A DNA stretch of 64,000 bases from CADEEN01 sp963840805 (lineage in GTDB: Bacteria > Pseudomonadota > Gammaproteobacteria > Burkholderiales > Burkholderiaceae_C), in the NCBI GenBank assembly GCA_963840805.1, contig CAWJAJ010000011.1, positions 620,001 through 684,000 of the forward strand, read 5' to 3'. Below, piece by piece: positions 28,074-36,654 of this stretch (positions within the stretch are counted from its first letter, which is position 1; every line of letters begins with the position of its first letter). Under the pieces are notes generated by a model. That model saw only the letters and a list, made by a program, of their open reading frames with translations, did not search any database and was not told where the DNA came from. The position numbers and the translations under genes were made by a program.

Positions 28074-29443
28074 ATGCACTTCACCGACCTCGGCCTGGCC
28101 GAGCCGCTCCTGCGCGCTGTTCGCGAACAGGGCTACGACACCCCCACCCCGATCCAGGCGCAGGCCATTCCCGCCGTGCTTGAAGGGCGGCGACCTGCTG
28201 GCCGGCGCGCAGACCGGCACCGGCAAGACCGCCGGCTTCGTGCTGCCGATGCTGCAGCGCCTGATGGCCGTGCCGTCCAAACGCGATGCGCGCGGCCGCG
28301 TCGCCATCCGCGCGCTGATCCTGACCCCGACCCGCGAACTCGCGGCGCAGGTCGAAGAAAGCGTGCGCACCTACGGCAAGCACGTGCCGCTGACGAGCAT
28401 GGTGATGTTCGGCGGCGTCGGCATGCAGCCGCAGATCGACCGCCTGCGGAAGGGCGTCGACATCCTCGTCGCCACGCCGGGCCGGCTGCTCGACCACCAT
28501 GGCCAGCGCACGCTGGATCTGATCGCACGTCGAGATCTTCGTGCTCGACGAAGCCGACCGCATGCTCGACATGGGCTTCATCCACGACATCAAGAAGGTG
28601 CTGGCCATCGTGCCGGCGAAGAAGCAGAGCCTGCTGTTCTCGGCCACCTTCAGCGACGAGATCAAGGCCCTGGCCGACAAGCTGCTGAACCAGCCGGCGC
28701 TGATCGAAGTGGCGCGCCGCAATTCGACCGTCGAAGCCATCGTGCAGAAGGTCCACCCGGTGGGCCGCGAGCGCAAGAAGGACCTGCTCGCGCACCTGAT
28801 CAGGAGCGGCGACTGGCACCAGGTGCTGGTCTTCACGCGCATGAAGCACGGCGCCAACCGGCTCACGGACTTCCTGAACGACAACGGCATCAGCGCGATG
28901 GCGATCCACGGCAACAAGAGCCAGACCGCACGCACCAAGGCGCTGGCCGACTTCAAGAAGGGCGACCTGCAGGTGCTGGTGGCGACCGATATCGCCGCGC
29001 GCGGCATCGACATCGACCAGTTGCCGCACGTCGTCAACTTCGAGCTGCCCAACGTGCCCGAAGACTACGTGCACCGCATCGGCCGCACCGGCCGCGCGGG
29101 CGCCAGCGGCGAAGCGATCTCGCTGGCCTGCGTCGACGAAGACATCTTCCTGCGCGACATCGAGCGCCTGATCAAGCGCAGCATCCCGCGCGAGGTCGTG
29201 CCCGGCTTCGAGCCGCCGGCGAACGAAAAGGCCGAGCCGATCGTGCTCGGCCGCATGACCATCGGCGTCGGCGGTACGCGCCGTAACGGCGGTGGTGGCG
29301 GCGGCGGTGGTGGTCGCGCCGGCAGGCCCGGCAGCGGCGGCAGTGGCGGCCGTGCGCAACCGGCGCCGCAGGGGCGGCGGCCACAGGGCAGCGCCCCCGG
29401 TGGCTCGCGGCCCGGCACTCGATCCGGCCCGCCCAAGCGCTGA
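28074..29443 (+). pseudogene. rhlE: DEAD-box RNA helicase RhlE, interrupted by two +1 frameshifts
   Basis: The helicase of about 456 residues is spread over three frames. ATG 28074 gives MHFTDLGLAEPLLRAVREQ with the Q-motif TPTPIQAQAIP. An extra G in the GGG at 28185-28187 shifts into AGAQTGTGKTAGFVLP (Walker A), PTRELAAQ and TPGRLLDH. An extra base near 28522 shifts into VLDEADRMLDMGF, SATFSDE, VFTRMKHGANRLTDF, ATDIAARGIDIDQLPHVVNF and HRIGRTGR. All helicase motifs exist, and a Gly/Arg-rich tail typical of RhlE follows. Correcting the two bases yields an intact gene that remodels RNA in ribosome maturation and decay. Sequence error is a serious alternative to decay. Confidence 0.88.
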
Positions 29444-29451
29444 CGACTGCA

Positions 29452-29482
29452 CGCCGGGCGGGCGCAGTGCGCTCGCCCGGCG
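29452..29482 (+). terminator. Long GC hairpin after rhlE
   Basis: CGCCGGGCG at 29452-29460 pairs perfectly with CGCCCGGCG at 29474-29482, and the intervening GCGCA-G-TGCGC pairs as well, separated by one G-T wobble. This gives a nearly continuous 14-15 bp stem starting 9 bases after the rhlE stop. It lacks a T-tract, so it may stabilise the 3' end or act with Rho. Confidence 0.5.
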
Positions 29483-29552
29483 GCTCTGCATGATCGGCGT
29501 CAAGGCTCGGCGCCAAGCGTCCGCGTAGGCTGCATCGGCACTTCATTGGAGA

Positions 29553-30128
29553 ATGGCCGTGACGACCCCGATAGCCCGGACGCCCGCGACGGATCCTGCG
29601 GACGCGCCGCTCGAGACCTTCTCGCAATGCCATGCGGGGATCCTGTCGAACCTGCAGCGCTTCGGCGAATTGCCGGCCCTGCTCGAGCCGGCGGCCAAGG
29701 CGCGGCAGATCGCGACGGACATGCTGACGTTCTTCCGCGACGCCGTCTTCGAGCACCACGCACAAGAGGAGCGCGAACTCTTTCCCGCCGTGCTGGCGAG
29801 CACCAGCGCGGGCGACGAGCGTCAATCCGTGCAACGCATCGTCGACCGACTGACCGAGGAGCATCGACAAGTCGAGGTGCTGTGGTCCCAGCTCGAACCG
29901 GCCCTCAAGCAGGTGGCCCATGGCCACGACGCCCACCTCGACCCGACGTCGGTGGCATCGTTGGTGGCGGCGTACCGGGCCCATGCGACCTACGAGGAGC
30001 AGGTGTTCCTGCCGATGTCGCAAAACATCCTCGGCCGCGACAGCAACCACATGGCGGCGCTCGGCGTTTCGCTGCACATTCGGCACGCGATGCCGGGTGT
30101 GCTGGCCAAGTACGGCAGCAGGAGCTAG
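29553..30128 (+). CDS. Hemerythrin-like HHE-domain protein
   Basis: The 191-residue all-helical protein has the HHE-type pattern: an N-terminal CHAGILSNLQRF helix, FRDAVFEHHAQEERELFPAV (HH..EE), LTEEHRQVEVLW with another His, YRAHATYEEQVFLP and a late H. These would hold a non-heme di-iron site, as in hemerythrin-like oxygen or nitric-oxide sensors and iron stores. Length is normal for the family in Betaproteobacteria. The next genes begin 49 bases on. There is no membrane segment, so it should be cytosolic. Its exact role is open. Confidence 0.85.
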   Translation: MAVTTPIARTPATDPADAPLETFSQCHAGILSNLQRFGELPALLEPAAKARQIATDMLTFFRDAVFEHHAQEERELFPAVLASTSAGDERQSVQRIVDRLTEEHRQVEVLWSQLEPALKQVAHGHDAHLDPTSVASLVAAYRAHATYEEQVFLPMSQNILGRDSNHMAALGVSLHIRHAMPGVLAKYGSRS

Positions 30129-30177
30129 TTGCCGCAGTCCAGGCACCGAGTGCCCTGCGCGGGCTAAAGTCCCCTGC

Positions 30178-30855
30178 ATGTCGACACCCAACGCATCGCG
30201 CAGCGTGCTGCTGGCCGGCGCCAGCGGCCTGGTCGGCCGCGAGTTGCTGGCGCAGTTGCTGGCCGAAGACGGCACCACGGTGCACGCGCTGCTGCGCCGC
30301 GACGTGCCGGACCTGCCAGCCTCTCCGCGCCTCCTGCACCACCGCATCGACTTCGCGCGACCATGCGCCCTGCCCTCCGCGCATGAGCTGTACATCGCGC
30401 TCGGCACCACGCTCAAGAACGCCGGTTCGCAGGCGGCGTTTCGCGCGGTCGATCTCGATGCCGTGGCCAACGTCGCGCGCGCGGCGCAGCAGGCCGGCGT
30501 GAAGCGCGTCGCCGTCGTCTCGGCGCTCGGTGCCGACGCCGCCTCGAGCGTGTTCTACAACCGCATCAAGGGCGCGATGGAAGCGCAGCTCGCAGCGCTC
30601 GGCTTCGCACGGCTGGTGATCGCACGACCGTCGCTGCTCGCCGGGTCACGGACCCGCCTCGGGCAACCGTCGCGCCGGGGCGAGCAACTGGCGCTTGCCT
30701 TGATCGCGCCCATCGGCGGCCTGTTGCCCGCGCGCCTGCGCCCGATCGACGCCGCGGTCGTCGCGCGTGCGATGCGCACGGCACTGCGTCGCGACGGGCC
30801 GGCGATCCAGATCATCGACTCGGCCGAGTTGCAAGAGCTCGGGCACCCGCCATGA
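30178..30855 (+). CDS. NAD(P)-binding atypical SDR (HTATIP2-like oxidoreductase)
   Basis: The 225-residue protein opens with SVLLAGASGLVGRELLAQLL, a Rossmann GASGxVGxxL fingerprint of atypical short-chain reductases. YIALGTTLKNAGSQAAFRAVD and RVAVVSALGADAASSVFYNRIKG follow; the latter holds a candidate active-site Tyr/Lys spacing (YNRIKG). This pattern matches HTATIP2/YbjT-like proteins. Substrate is unknown. Its TGA overlaps the next ATG (ATGA), which couples it to the beta-CASP hydrolase gene. Confidence 0.8.
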   Translation: MSTPNASRSVLLAGASGLVGRELLAQLLAEDGTTVHALLRRDVPDLPASPRLLHHRIDFARPCALPSAHELYIALGTTLKNAGSQAAFRAVDLDAVANVARAAQQAGVKRVAVVSALGADAASSVFYNRIKGAMEAQLAALGFARLVIARPSLLAGSRTRLGQPSRRGEQLALALIAPIGGLLPARLRPIDAAVVARAMRTALRRDGPAIQIIDSAELQELGHPP

Positions 30856-32207
30856 AACTGACCAGTTACGGCGCCGCCGACGGCGTCACCGGCTCCAAGC
30901 ATCTGATCGAATTCGCGGGATCGCGCATCCTGCTCGACTGCGGCCTGTTCCAGGGCCTGAAGCTGCACCGCGAGCGCAACTGGCAGCCCCTGCCATTCGA
31001 CCTCGCCAGCCTCGACGCCGTGGTGCTGAGCCACGCCCATCTCGACCACAGCGGCTGGCTGCCGGTGCTGGTCAAGCACGGCTACCGCGGCCCGATCTAT
31101 GCCAGCGCGGCCACGCGCGACCTCGCCGACGTGCTGTTGCGCGACAGCGCGCACCTGCAGGAGGAAGACGCGCGGCGCGTCAACCGCTACGGCATCTCCA
31201 AGCACGGCAAGGCGCTGCCGCTGTACACCGGCGCCGATGCGGTGCGCGCGGTGCAGCAGATCAGGCCGCTGGCGGCGGGCCGCAGCGTCGAGGTCGGCCG
31301 TGTCGAGGTGTTCTTGACACCGGTCGGCCACCTGCTCGGTGCCGGCGCGGTCACGCTCGCGGCCGGCCGCGAGCGCGTCGTCTACTCGGGCGACCTCGGC
31401 CGCCAGCACGACCTGTTGCTGCCACCGCCCGAACGCATCGCGCGCGCCGACGTGCTGCTCGTCGAGGCCACCTACGGCAATCGGATCCACCCCCGCGAAG
31501 ACGTGCAGGCGGCCCTCGGCAACCTCGTCCGCCGCACCGTGCAGCGCGGCGGCAGCGTGCTGCTGCCCGCCTTCGCGGTCGGCCGCGCACAGGCGCTGAT
31601 GCTGGTGCTGCAGCGCCTCAAGCGCGCGGGCGACATCCCGCCGTCGTTGCCGATCTTTCTCGACAGCCCGATGGCGATCGCCGCGACTGACGTGACGCTG
31701 CGCCATCGCAAGCTGCTGGCCGTGCCGCGGCGCGAGATCGAGACCCTGACCGATGGCGTGCACTTCATCGAGACCGGCGCGCAGTCGCAGCGCCTGTCGC
31801 GCTCGCGTTACCCGTCGGTGATCATCTCCGCGAGCGGCATGGCCACCGGGGGTCGCGTGCTGCACCACCTGCGCACGATGGCGCCGGACGAGCGCCACCA
31901 CATCGTCTTCCCCGGCTTCCAGGTGGCCGGCACGCGCGGCGCGCGCATGGTGGCCGGCGAGCGCGAGATCAAGATCTTCGGCGAGATGGTGCCGGTGCGT
32001 GCCGAGGTCAGCCACCTCGAAGGTTTCTCGGGCCACGCCGATGCCGATGAGTTGATGCAGTGGGTGCGCGGTTTCGAGCGTGCGCCGCGCCACACCTTCG
32101 TGATCCATGGCGACCCCGATGCCACCGATCGGCTGCGCTTTCGCATCGGGCACGAACTGGGCTGGCGCGCCAGCGTGCCTCCGCACGCGCAGACCGTCGA
32201 GATCTGA
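30852..32207 (+). CDS. Metallo-beta-lactamase/beta-CASP RNase-like hydrolase
   Basis: The 451-residue protein has the MBL zinc motif SHAHLDHSGWLP at about residues 58-69, an upstream LLDCGLFQG, a later His in TPVGHLLGAGAV and Asp in VVYSGDLGR. The beta-CASP insert is followed by SGMATGGRVLHHL and GFSGHADADEL, motifs of the CPSF73/Ysh1-like group (COG1236). Such enzymes cut RNA endo- or exonucleolytically with two zinc ions. All recognised motifs are intact. It is flanked by ATGA overlap upstream and a 3-base gap to the MgtC-like gene, so all three are likely one operon. Confidence 0.9.
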   Translation: MKLTSYGAADGVTGSKHLIEFAGSRILLDCGLFQGLKLHRERNWQPLPFDLASLDAVVLSHAHLDHSGWLPVLVKHGYRGPIYASAATRDLADVLLRDSAHLQEEDARRVNRYGISKHGKALPLYTGADAVRAVQQIRPLAAGRSVEVGRVEVFLTPVGHLLGAGAVTLAAGRERVVYSGDLGRQHDLLLPPPERIARADVLLVEATYGNRIHPREDVQAALGNLVRRTVQRGGSVLLPAFAVGRAQALMLVLQRLKRAGDIPPSLPIFLDSPMAIAATDVTLRHRKLLAVPRREIETLTDGVHFIETGAQSQRLSRSRYPSVIISASGMATGGRVLHHLRTMAPDERHHIVFPGFQVAGTRGARMVAGEREIKIFGEMVPVRAEVSHLEGFSGHADADELMQWVRGFERAPRHTFVIHGDPDATDRLRFRIGHELGWRASVPPHAQTVEI

Positions 32208-32210
32208 ACG

Positions 32211-33476
32211 ATGCCGGCCGGCCTGCCCGACGCCGGGATCGGCCTGCTGGTGGCGCTGGGCTGCGGCCTGCTGGTCGGCGTCGAGCGTGAACGCCGCAAG
32301 GGCCGCGGGCCGCAGCGAAGCGCCGCCGGGATGCGCAGCTTCACGCTGGTCACGGTGGCCGGTGCGATGGCGCAATCACTCGCGCCCGGCGCGCTCGTCG
32401 TGGCCGGTGCCGTCGGGGTCGCGGCGCTCGCCACGCTGGCCTACTGGCGCAGCAGCGGGCCGACCGCCGCCGATCCGGGCCTGACCACCGAAGTGGCGCT
32501 GCTGGTGGCCTACCTCGTCGGCGTGCAGTGCGCCGTGCAACCCGCGCTCGGCGCCGCCTGTGGCGCGGTGCTCGCCGGGCTGCTCGCCGCGCGCGACAAC
32601 ATGCACCGCTTCGCCACCGAGTGGCTGAGCGATCTGGAATTGCGAGACGCACTGGTGTTGGCTGCCGTGGCCCTCGTGATCATGCCGTTGGCACCGTCCA
32701 CCCCATTGCCCTGGCTCGGCGGCCTTGCGCCGCGCACTGCGGCCTGGCTGGTGTTGGTGATCCTGCTGATGCAGGCCGCCGCTCACGTGGCCGGGCGTTT
32801 GCTGGGCGACCGGCAGGCACTGCCCCTGGCGGGGCTGCTCGGTGGTTTCGTTTCGAGCACCGCCACCATCGGCGCGCTCGGCGCGCAGGCGCGCAGCGAA
32901 GCGGCCGTGACGCAGCGCGCGCTGGCCGGCGCCGCGGCGCTGTCGGGTGCGGCCACCTGGTTGCAGGCGCTGGCGCTATGCGCCGTGGCCAGCCCCGCAC
33001 TGTTGCCTGCACTGGCGCCGCCAGCCGTGGCAGGCCTGCTCGCCGCGCTGGCCGGTGGCCTGCTCACCGGCCAGCATGCCGGGCAGGCCGCGCCGCCGCC
33101 CGGCAACGACGCGGCCGCGCGCCGGCCGCTGCGGCTGCGCGAAGCCGTCACCGTGGCCGCGCTGCTGCTGGCCGTATCGGCCGCAGTGGCTTGGGCACAG
33201 GCCCGCTATGGCAGCAGTGGCCTGGCAGCCGGCACCGCTCTGGCCGCACTGGCCGATGCGCACGCACCGATCGCCACCGCCTTCGCGCTGCAAAACGCCG
33301 GCACGCTGGCAGCCGGCGAGGCGCTGCGCACCGCATTGCTGGCGATCAGCGTCAACACGGCCAGCCGCTGCCTGGTGGCCACGCTCGCCGGCGGCCGGCG
33401 CTTCGGCGGGCGCGTCGGCGCTGTGCTGGTGGTGTCGACACTGGCTGCGTGGGCCGTGTTGTTGCTGCGGCACTGA
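32211..33476 (+). CDS. MgtC/SapB family membrane protein with DUF4010 domain
   Basis: The 421-residue protein has about 12 hydrophobic helices. The N-terminal third carries the MgtC/SapB signature GLLVALGCGLLVGVERERRKG and GMRSFTLVTVAGAMA. The rest matches DUF4010, with GLLGGFVSSTATIGALGAQAR, a re-entrant-like glycine-serine segment, and a C-terminal ISVNTASRCLVATLAGG. MgtC proteins modulate ion homeostasis, while these fused larger forms may be transporters. It starts 3 bases after the beta-CASP gene. Substrate cannot be inferred. Confidence 0.88.
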   Translation: MPAGLPDAGIGLLVALGCGLLVGVERERRKGRGPQRSAAGMRSFTLVTVAGAMAQSLAPGALVVAGAVGVAALATLAYWRSSGPTAADPGLTTEVALLVAYLVGVQCAVQPALGAACGAVLAGLLAARDNMHRFATEWLSDLELRDALVLAAVALVIMPLAPSTPLPWLGGLAPRTAAWLVLVILLMQAAAHVAGRLLGDRQALPLAGLLGGFVSSTATIGALGAQARSEAAVTQRALAGAAALSGAATWLQALALCAVASPALLPALAPPAVAGLLAALAGGLLTGQHAGQAAPPPGNDAAARRPLRLREAVTVAALLLAVSAAVAWAQARYGSSGLAAGTALAALADAHAPIATAFALQNAGTLAAGEALRTALLAISVNTASRCLVATLAGGRRFGGRVGAVLVVSTLAAWAVLLLRH

Positions 33477-33613
33477 GGCCCTGGCGATCGTGCGCTCACG
33501 GGCGGCATTGCGCGCTGCCGGCGCGCCGATCTGCTTGCAGTTTGTTGTGCCTGCTCACAGCCGCCAGGCCGCATTGCGCATAAGGTCGCGGATCCAAGTT
33601 TCTTGAGTCCGCC

Positions 33614-34093
33614 ATGCGCCAACCCTCCGTCGACACCCGCTGGGACGGCACCGACCTGCTGGTGCTGCGCAACGAAAAAGAAGTCGACCGTATTGCCTCG
33701 CGAGAAATCCACCGCGTGATCCTGGTCTGTCGTGGCAGTGATTCGCCGAGCGATCTGCGCTTCGCGGTGGTCGAGACCACCGCCGACCATGTGTTGCTGC
33801 CCGCCGCGAGTGGCATCGCCGGGCGTGTGCACTTCGAACGCCAGAGTTTCTGGATGCAGCGCCCGTGCGTGTACTGGGTCGACGACAGACGTGCGCCACT
33901 GCCGCGGCGGCTGCTGCCGGGCGTGTGGCTGTTGCGTCGGAACGACCCCGGCTATGTACGCTTGCCGCACGCGGAGCTGGCTGGCGTGATCGAGCAGTGG
34001 CCGCTCGAGGGGCCGCAGAGCTGGGAGCAGCGCAAGTGGGTGCACATCGTGCGCAGCCGGCTGCTGCCGCCGGCAGCCGCACCGCGCCGCTGA
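33614..34093 (+). CDS. Hypothetical protein, about 159 residues
   Basis: The frame opens MRQPSVDTRWDGTDLLVLRNEK and is rich in beta-strand-like stretches such as RVILVCRGSDSPSDLRFAVVET and a WLLRRNDPGYVRLPHAEL segment. There is no signal peptide, membrane helix or catalytic motif that I recognise. It resembles a small PH- or split-barrel-like domain by hydrophobic pattern only. It sits 137 bases after the MgtC-like gene and ends just before a strong bidirectional terminator, so it is probably monocistronic. Good codon use for this genome supports a real gene. Confidence 0.65.
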   Translation: MRQPSVDTRWDGTDLLVLRNEKEVDRIASREIHRVILVCRGSDSPSDLRFAVVETTADHVLLPAASGIAGRVHFERQSFWMQRPCVYWVDDRRAPLPRRLLPGVWLLRRNDPGYVRLPHAELAGVIEQWPLEGPQSWEQRKWVHIVRSRLLPPAAAPRR

Positions 34094-34112
34094 ATCGCGC
34101 CACCGAAAAGAG

Positions 34113-34137
34113 AAAACCCGGCCGAAGCCGGGTTTTT
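34113..34137. terminator. Bidirectional intrinsic terminator
   Basis: AAAACCCGGC-CGAA-GCCGGGTTTT is a 10-bp perfect stem with a tetraloop and runs of A before and T after (TTTTT from 34133). It therefore works in both directions, ending the 159-residue gene on the plus strand and the Ala/Lys-rich gene on the minus strand. Confidence 0.9.
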
Positions 34138-34160
34138 CTCGAGCAGAGCCGAAGCGCTGC

Positions 34161-34445
34161 TTAGGCCTTCTTCTCTTCGGCCTTGGCCTTCTTGGTCTTC
34201 TTGGCGGTCTTCTTCTCGGCCTTCTTCGCGTCGGCCTTGGCGGCCGAGGCAGCCGGGGCGGCAGCCATCGGCTTGGCTTCGGGCTTGGCAGCCGGGGTCG
34301 CGGCGGCAGCCGGAGCCGCCGGCGTGGCGGGGGTCGCAGCGGCAGCCGGGGCCGCCGGCTTGGCCGGAGCGGCCGGGGCGGCGGTCTGGGCTTGGGCGGC
34401 GGCAACGAAGGCCAGGGCGGCCAGGGCGGTCAGGAGCTTGTTCAT
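34161..34445 (-). CDS. Small exported Ala/Pro/Lys-rich low-complexity protein
   Basis: From ATG 34445, the 94-residue product has a signal peptide MNKLLTALAALAFVAAAQAQ with a clear AQA cleavage site. The mature part is made of Ala/Pro/Thr repeats (AAPAKPAAPAAAATPATPAAP) and then a Lys/Ala tail with ADAKKAEKKTAKK and KAEEKKA. The tail is similar in composition to histone H1-like proteins, but the signal peptide places it outside the cytosol. Low sequence complexity means homology cannot be judged. It is followed by the shared intrinsic terminator, which supports expression. Confidence 0.7.
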   Translation of the reverse strand: MNKLLTALAALAFVAAAQAQTAAPAAPAKPAAPAAAATPATPAAPAAAATPAAKPEAKPMAAAPAASAAKADAKKAEKKTAKKTKKAKAEEKKA

Positions 34446-34529
34446 ATGGTTTCGATCGAATGAGTACTGAGCAAGTCGCTCGCAGCCGTCAACGGCCACC
34501 CCAGCCGGGCGGTTGACAGCCTCGGCGAC

Positions 34530-35381
34530 CTACTCGAACCGGCCCTCGCGCAGCCACTTGGTGGCGACCCATTTTTCCCCGGCAATCACCGGCGCCCCGC
34601 CGTGCAGCGTGCGGGTCATCGGGTGGGGGCGGTTGTAACTGAAGAACACCGCGTTGCCCTTGATCGGGGCCACCTCCAGCGCCACGTCGGGAAAAGTCGT
34701 CGCGCCGCCCTGCTCGGGCGTGTTCAGGTACATCACCACCGTGCCCACGCGCTGGCCGCCGCGCTTGACGATCGCCGGCGTGCCGGCCTTCGCCGGATCG
34801 AAATAGTCGTGATGGGGCTTGTACTCAGCGCCGGGCAGGTAATGCAGCACCTGCAAGCCCTCGCCGTTTTCGAGCGGCCAGTTCACGATCCGCGCAATGC
34901 GGGCCTCGATGCGCGCGCACAGCGCGTTCTCCTCGCGGCCGAAGAACATGCCGGAACTGGTGCGCGCGATGTTGACCTCGCTGCCGCCGGTATCGGTCTG
35001 CACGGTTTCAGAGCGGCTCATGCGCGGGCCCGCCAGCGCCACGATGCCATCGCACTCCTCGTCCGACAGCAGGCCGCCGAACACCACCACGCGCGGATTG
35101 CGCATTGTCGTCAGCACCTGCACGCGGCGGTCGCCGGCATCCAGCCACGACGGCGAGTCGGTCAGGTCGGGTTCAGGCACCGGCACCGGCGCGGGTAGCC
35201 CTGCGGCCTGGGCATGTTCGGCCAGAAAGCCACTCAGCGTGTCTTCCATCGCCTGGATCGCCACGTCCTGCTGCCAACCACTGGCGCGCATGGCGTCGAG
35301 CACGGCCTCGGGTTTGTGGCCGGACTGGGCCTGGGCGATGATCCACTGGCGCAGCTCGGGCGTTATCTGCTGCATGGTCAT
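34530..35381 (-). CDS. Prolyl-4-hydroxylase-like 2-oxoglutarate/Fe(II) oxygenase
   Basis: The 283-residue protein has a helical N-terminal part (residues 1-60, with SGHKPEAVLDAMRASGW like a small UBA-type motif) and a catalytic double-stranded beta-helix. The iron site is HHDYFDP (H-x-D near residue 189) with the distal His in HPMTRTLHGGAPVIAGEKW near 260, and Lys in the last segment to bind 2-oxoglutarate. This is the P4Hc family. The target could be a proline-rich protein; the Ala/Pro-rich exported protein next door is a tempting but unproven partner. ATG 35381 is used; MQQ at 35375 is also possible. Confidence 0.88.
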   Translation of the reverse strand: MTMQQITPELRQWIIAQAQSGHKPEAVLDAMRASGWQQDVAIQAMEDTLSGFLAEHAQAAGLPAPVPVPEPDLTDSPSWLDAGDRRVQVLTTMRNPRVVVFGGLLSDEECDGIVALAGPRMSRSETVQTDTGGSEVNIARTSSGMFFGREENALCARIEARIARIVNWPLENGEGLQVLHYLPGAEYKPHHDYFDPAKAGTPAIVKRGGQRVGTVVMYLNTPEQGGATTFPDVALEVAPIKGNAVFFSYNRPHPMTRTLHGGAPVIAGEKWVATKWLREGRFE

Positions 35382-35479
35382 GGCGCCATTTTGGCAGCCT
35401 CCATGCGAACCTCCGGCCACTTGAGGCCGGGGCAATTGTCCCCAATTGCAAACCTCTTCCGCCTTCGCCTGGCCGCGTC

Positions 35480-36598
35480 ATGAACCTGCAAAGACATCCA
35501 AGCCAACGCCTGTGGGTCGCCCTCGGTGCCGCGGCGCTGCTCACCGTCACCGCGCTGCTGGCGCTGCCGCGCCCGGCGCACGGCCGCAGCGATGCCGCGC
35601 CGCGCGCCGTCGTGCCGCGCGCGGCACTGGGTGCCGAGGAACTGGCCCACATCGACGTCTTTCGCCGCACGTCGCCGTCGGTGGTGCACATCACGACGCT
35701 GGAGACGCAGCGCGACATCTTCTCGATGAACGTGCAGCAGGTGCCGCGCGGCACCGGCACCGGCTTCATCTGGGACGAACGGGGCCACATCGTCACCAAC
35801 TTTCACGTCATCCAGGGCGGCAGCGGCGCCCGCGTGACGCTGGCCGACCAGAGCAGCTACCCGGCCAAGCTGGTCGGCGCCTTCCCCGACCGCGACCTGG
35901 CGGTCCTGAAGATCGACGCGCCGGCGGCCAAGCTGCCACCGATCGCGCTGGGCAGCAGCCGCGAGTTGCAGGTCGGCCAGCGCGTCTACGCCATCGGCAA
36001 CCCGTTCGGCCTCGACCAATCACTGACCACCGGCATCGTCAGCGCACTCAACCGCGAGATCGAGTCGTTCAATCAGCGCACGATCCGCGGCGTGATCCAG
36101 ACCGACGCCGCGATCAACCCCGGCAACTCCGGCGGTCCGCTGCTCGATTCGGCCGGCCGATTGATCGGTGTCAACACCCAGATCGCCAGCCCGAGCGGCG
36201 CCAGCGCCGGTATCGGTTTCGCGATCCCGGCCGATGAGGTCAACCGCATCGTGCCGCGGCTGATCCGCGATGGCCGCTACCTGCGCCCGGCGATCGGCGT
36301 CACCGCGGGCCCGGTGGGTTTGCAGCGGGCCTTGAATCTGCCCAAGGGTGTCGCGCTGGTGCAGGTGGCGGCCAACACGCCGGCGGCACGCGCCGGGCTG
36401 CAGGCGTTCCGGCGCGGTGCCAACGGCGACGTGATCGGCGGCGACGTCATCACCGCGATCAACGACGAGCCGGTGGCCGACCTCGACGACATGCTGGCCG
36501 CGCTGGAGAAGCGCCAGCCCGGCGAGAGCGTCACGCTGACTGTCTGGCGCAACGGCCAGACGCGCAAACAGAGCGTGGTGCTGGCCAGCGGCGAATAG
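35480..36598 (+). CDS. S1C (Deg/HtrA-type) serine protease with PDZ domain
   Basis: The 372-residue protein has one N-terminal hydrophobic helix (signal or anchor, LWVALGAAALLTVTALLAL). A trypsin-like domain follows with His in VTNFHVIQG (about 109), Asp in PDRDLAVLK (about 139) and Ser in INPGNSGGPLLD (about 216), so the triad is intact. A PDZ domain runs from about 265 to 365, with GVALVQVAANTPAARAGL. It is probably a periplasmic quality-control protease of the DegS/HhoB size class, with one PDZ. It is divergent from the oxygenase gene by 98 bases and converges on purL. Confidence 0.92.
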   Translation: MNLQRHPSQRLWVALGAAALLTVTALLALPRPAHGRSDAAPRAVVPRAALGAEELAHIDVFRRTSPSVVHITTLETQRDIFSMNVQQVPRGTGTGFIWDERGHIVTNFHVIQGGSGARVTLADQSSYPAKLVGAFPDRDLAVLKIDAPAAKLPPIALGSSRELQVGQRVYAIGNPFGLDQSLTTGIVSALNREIESFNQRTIRGVIQTDAAINPGNSGGPLLDSAGRLIGVNTQIASPSGASAGIGFAIPADEVNRIVPRLIRDGRYLRPAIGVTAGPVGLQRALNLPKGVALVQVAANTPAARAGLQAFRRGANGDVIGGDVITAINDEPVADLDDMLAALEKRQPGESVTLTVWRNGQTRKQSVVLASGE

Positions 36599-36602
36599 CG
36601 AC

Positions 36603-36631
36603 CGCCGCCCGGCCGATGCGGCAGGGCGGCG
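36603..36631. terminator. Hairpin between the Deg protease and purL
   Basis: CGCCGCCC at 36603-36610 and GGGCGGCG at 36624-36631 form a perfect 8-bp stem with a 13-nt loop, five bases after the protease stop and in the gap between two converging genes. There is no T-tract, so strength is uncertain. Confidence 0.45.
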
Positions 36632-36654
36632 CCGCGGCGACGGTCCGCCCCGCG

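Noticed and set aside
28074..29443. Programmed frameshifting in rhlE
   Set aside because: Neither site shows a slippery heptamer with a following pseudoknot, and two shifts of the same sign would be needed.
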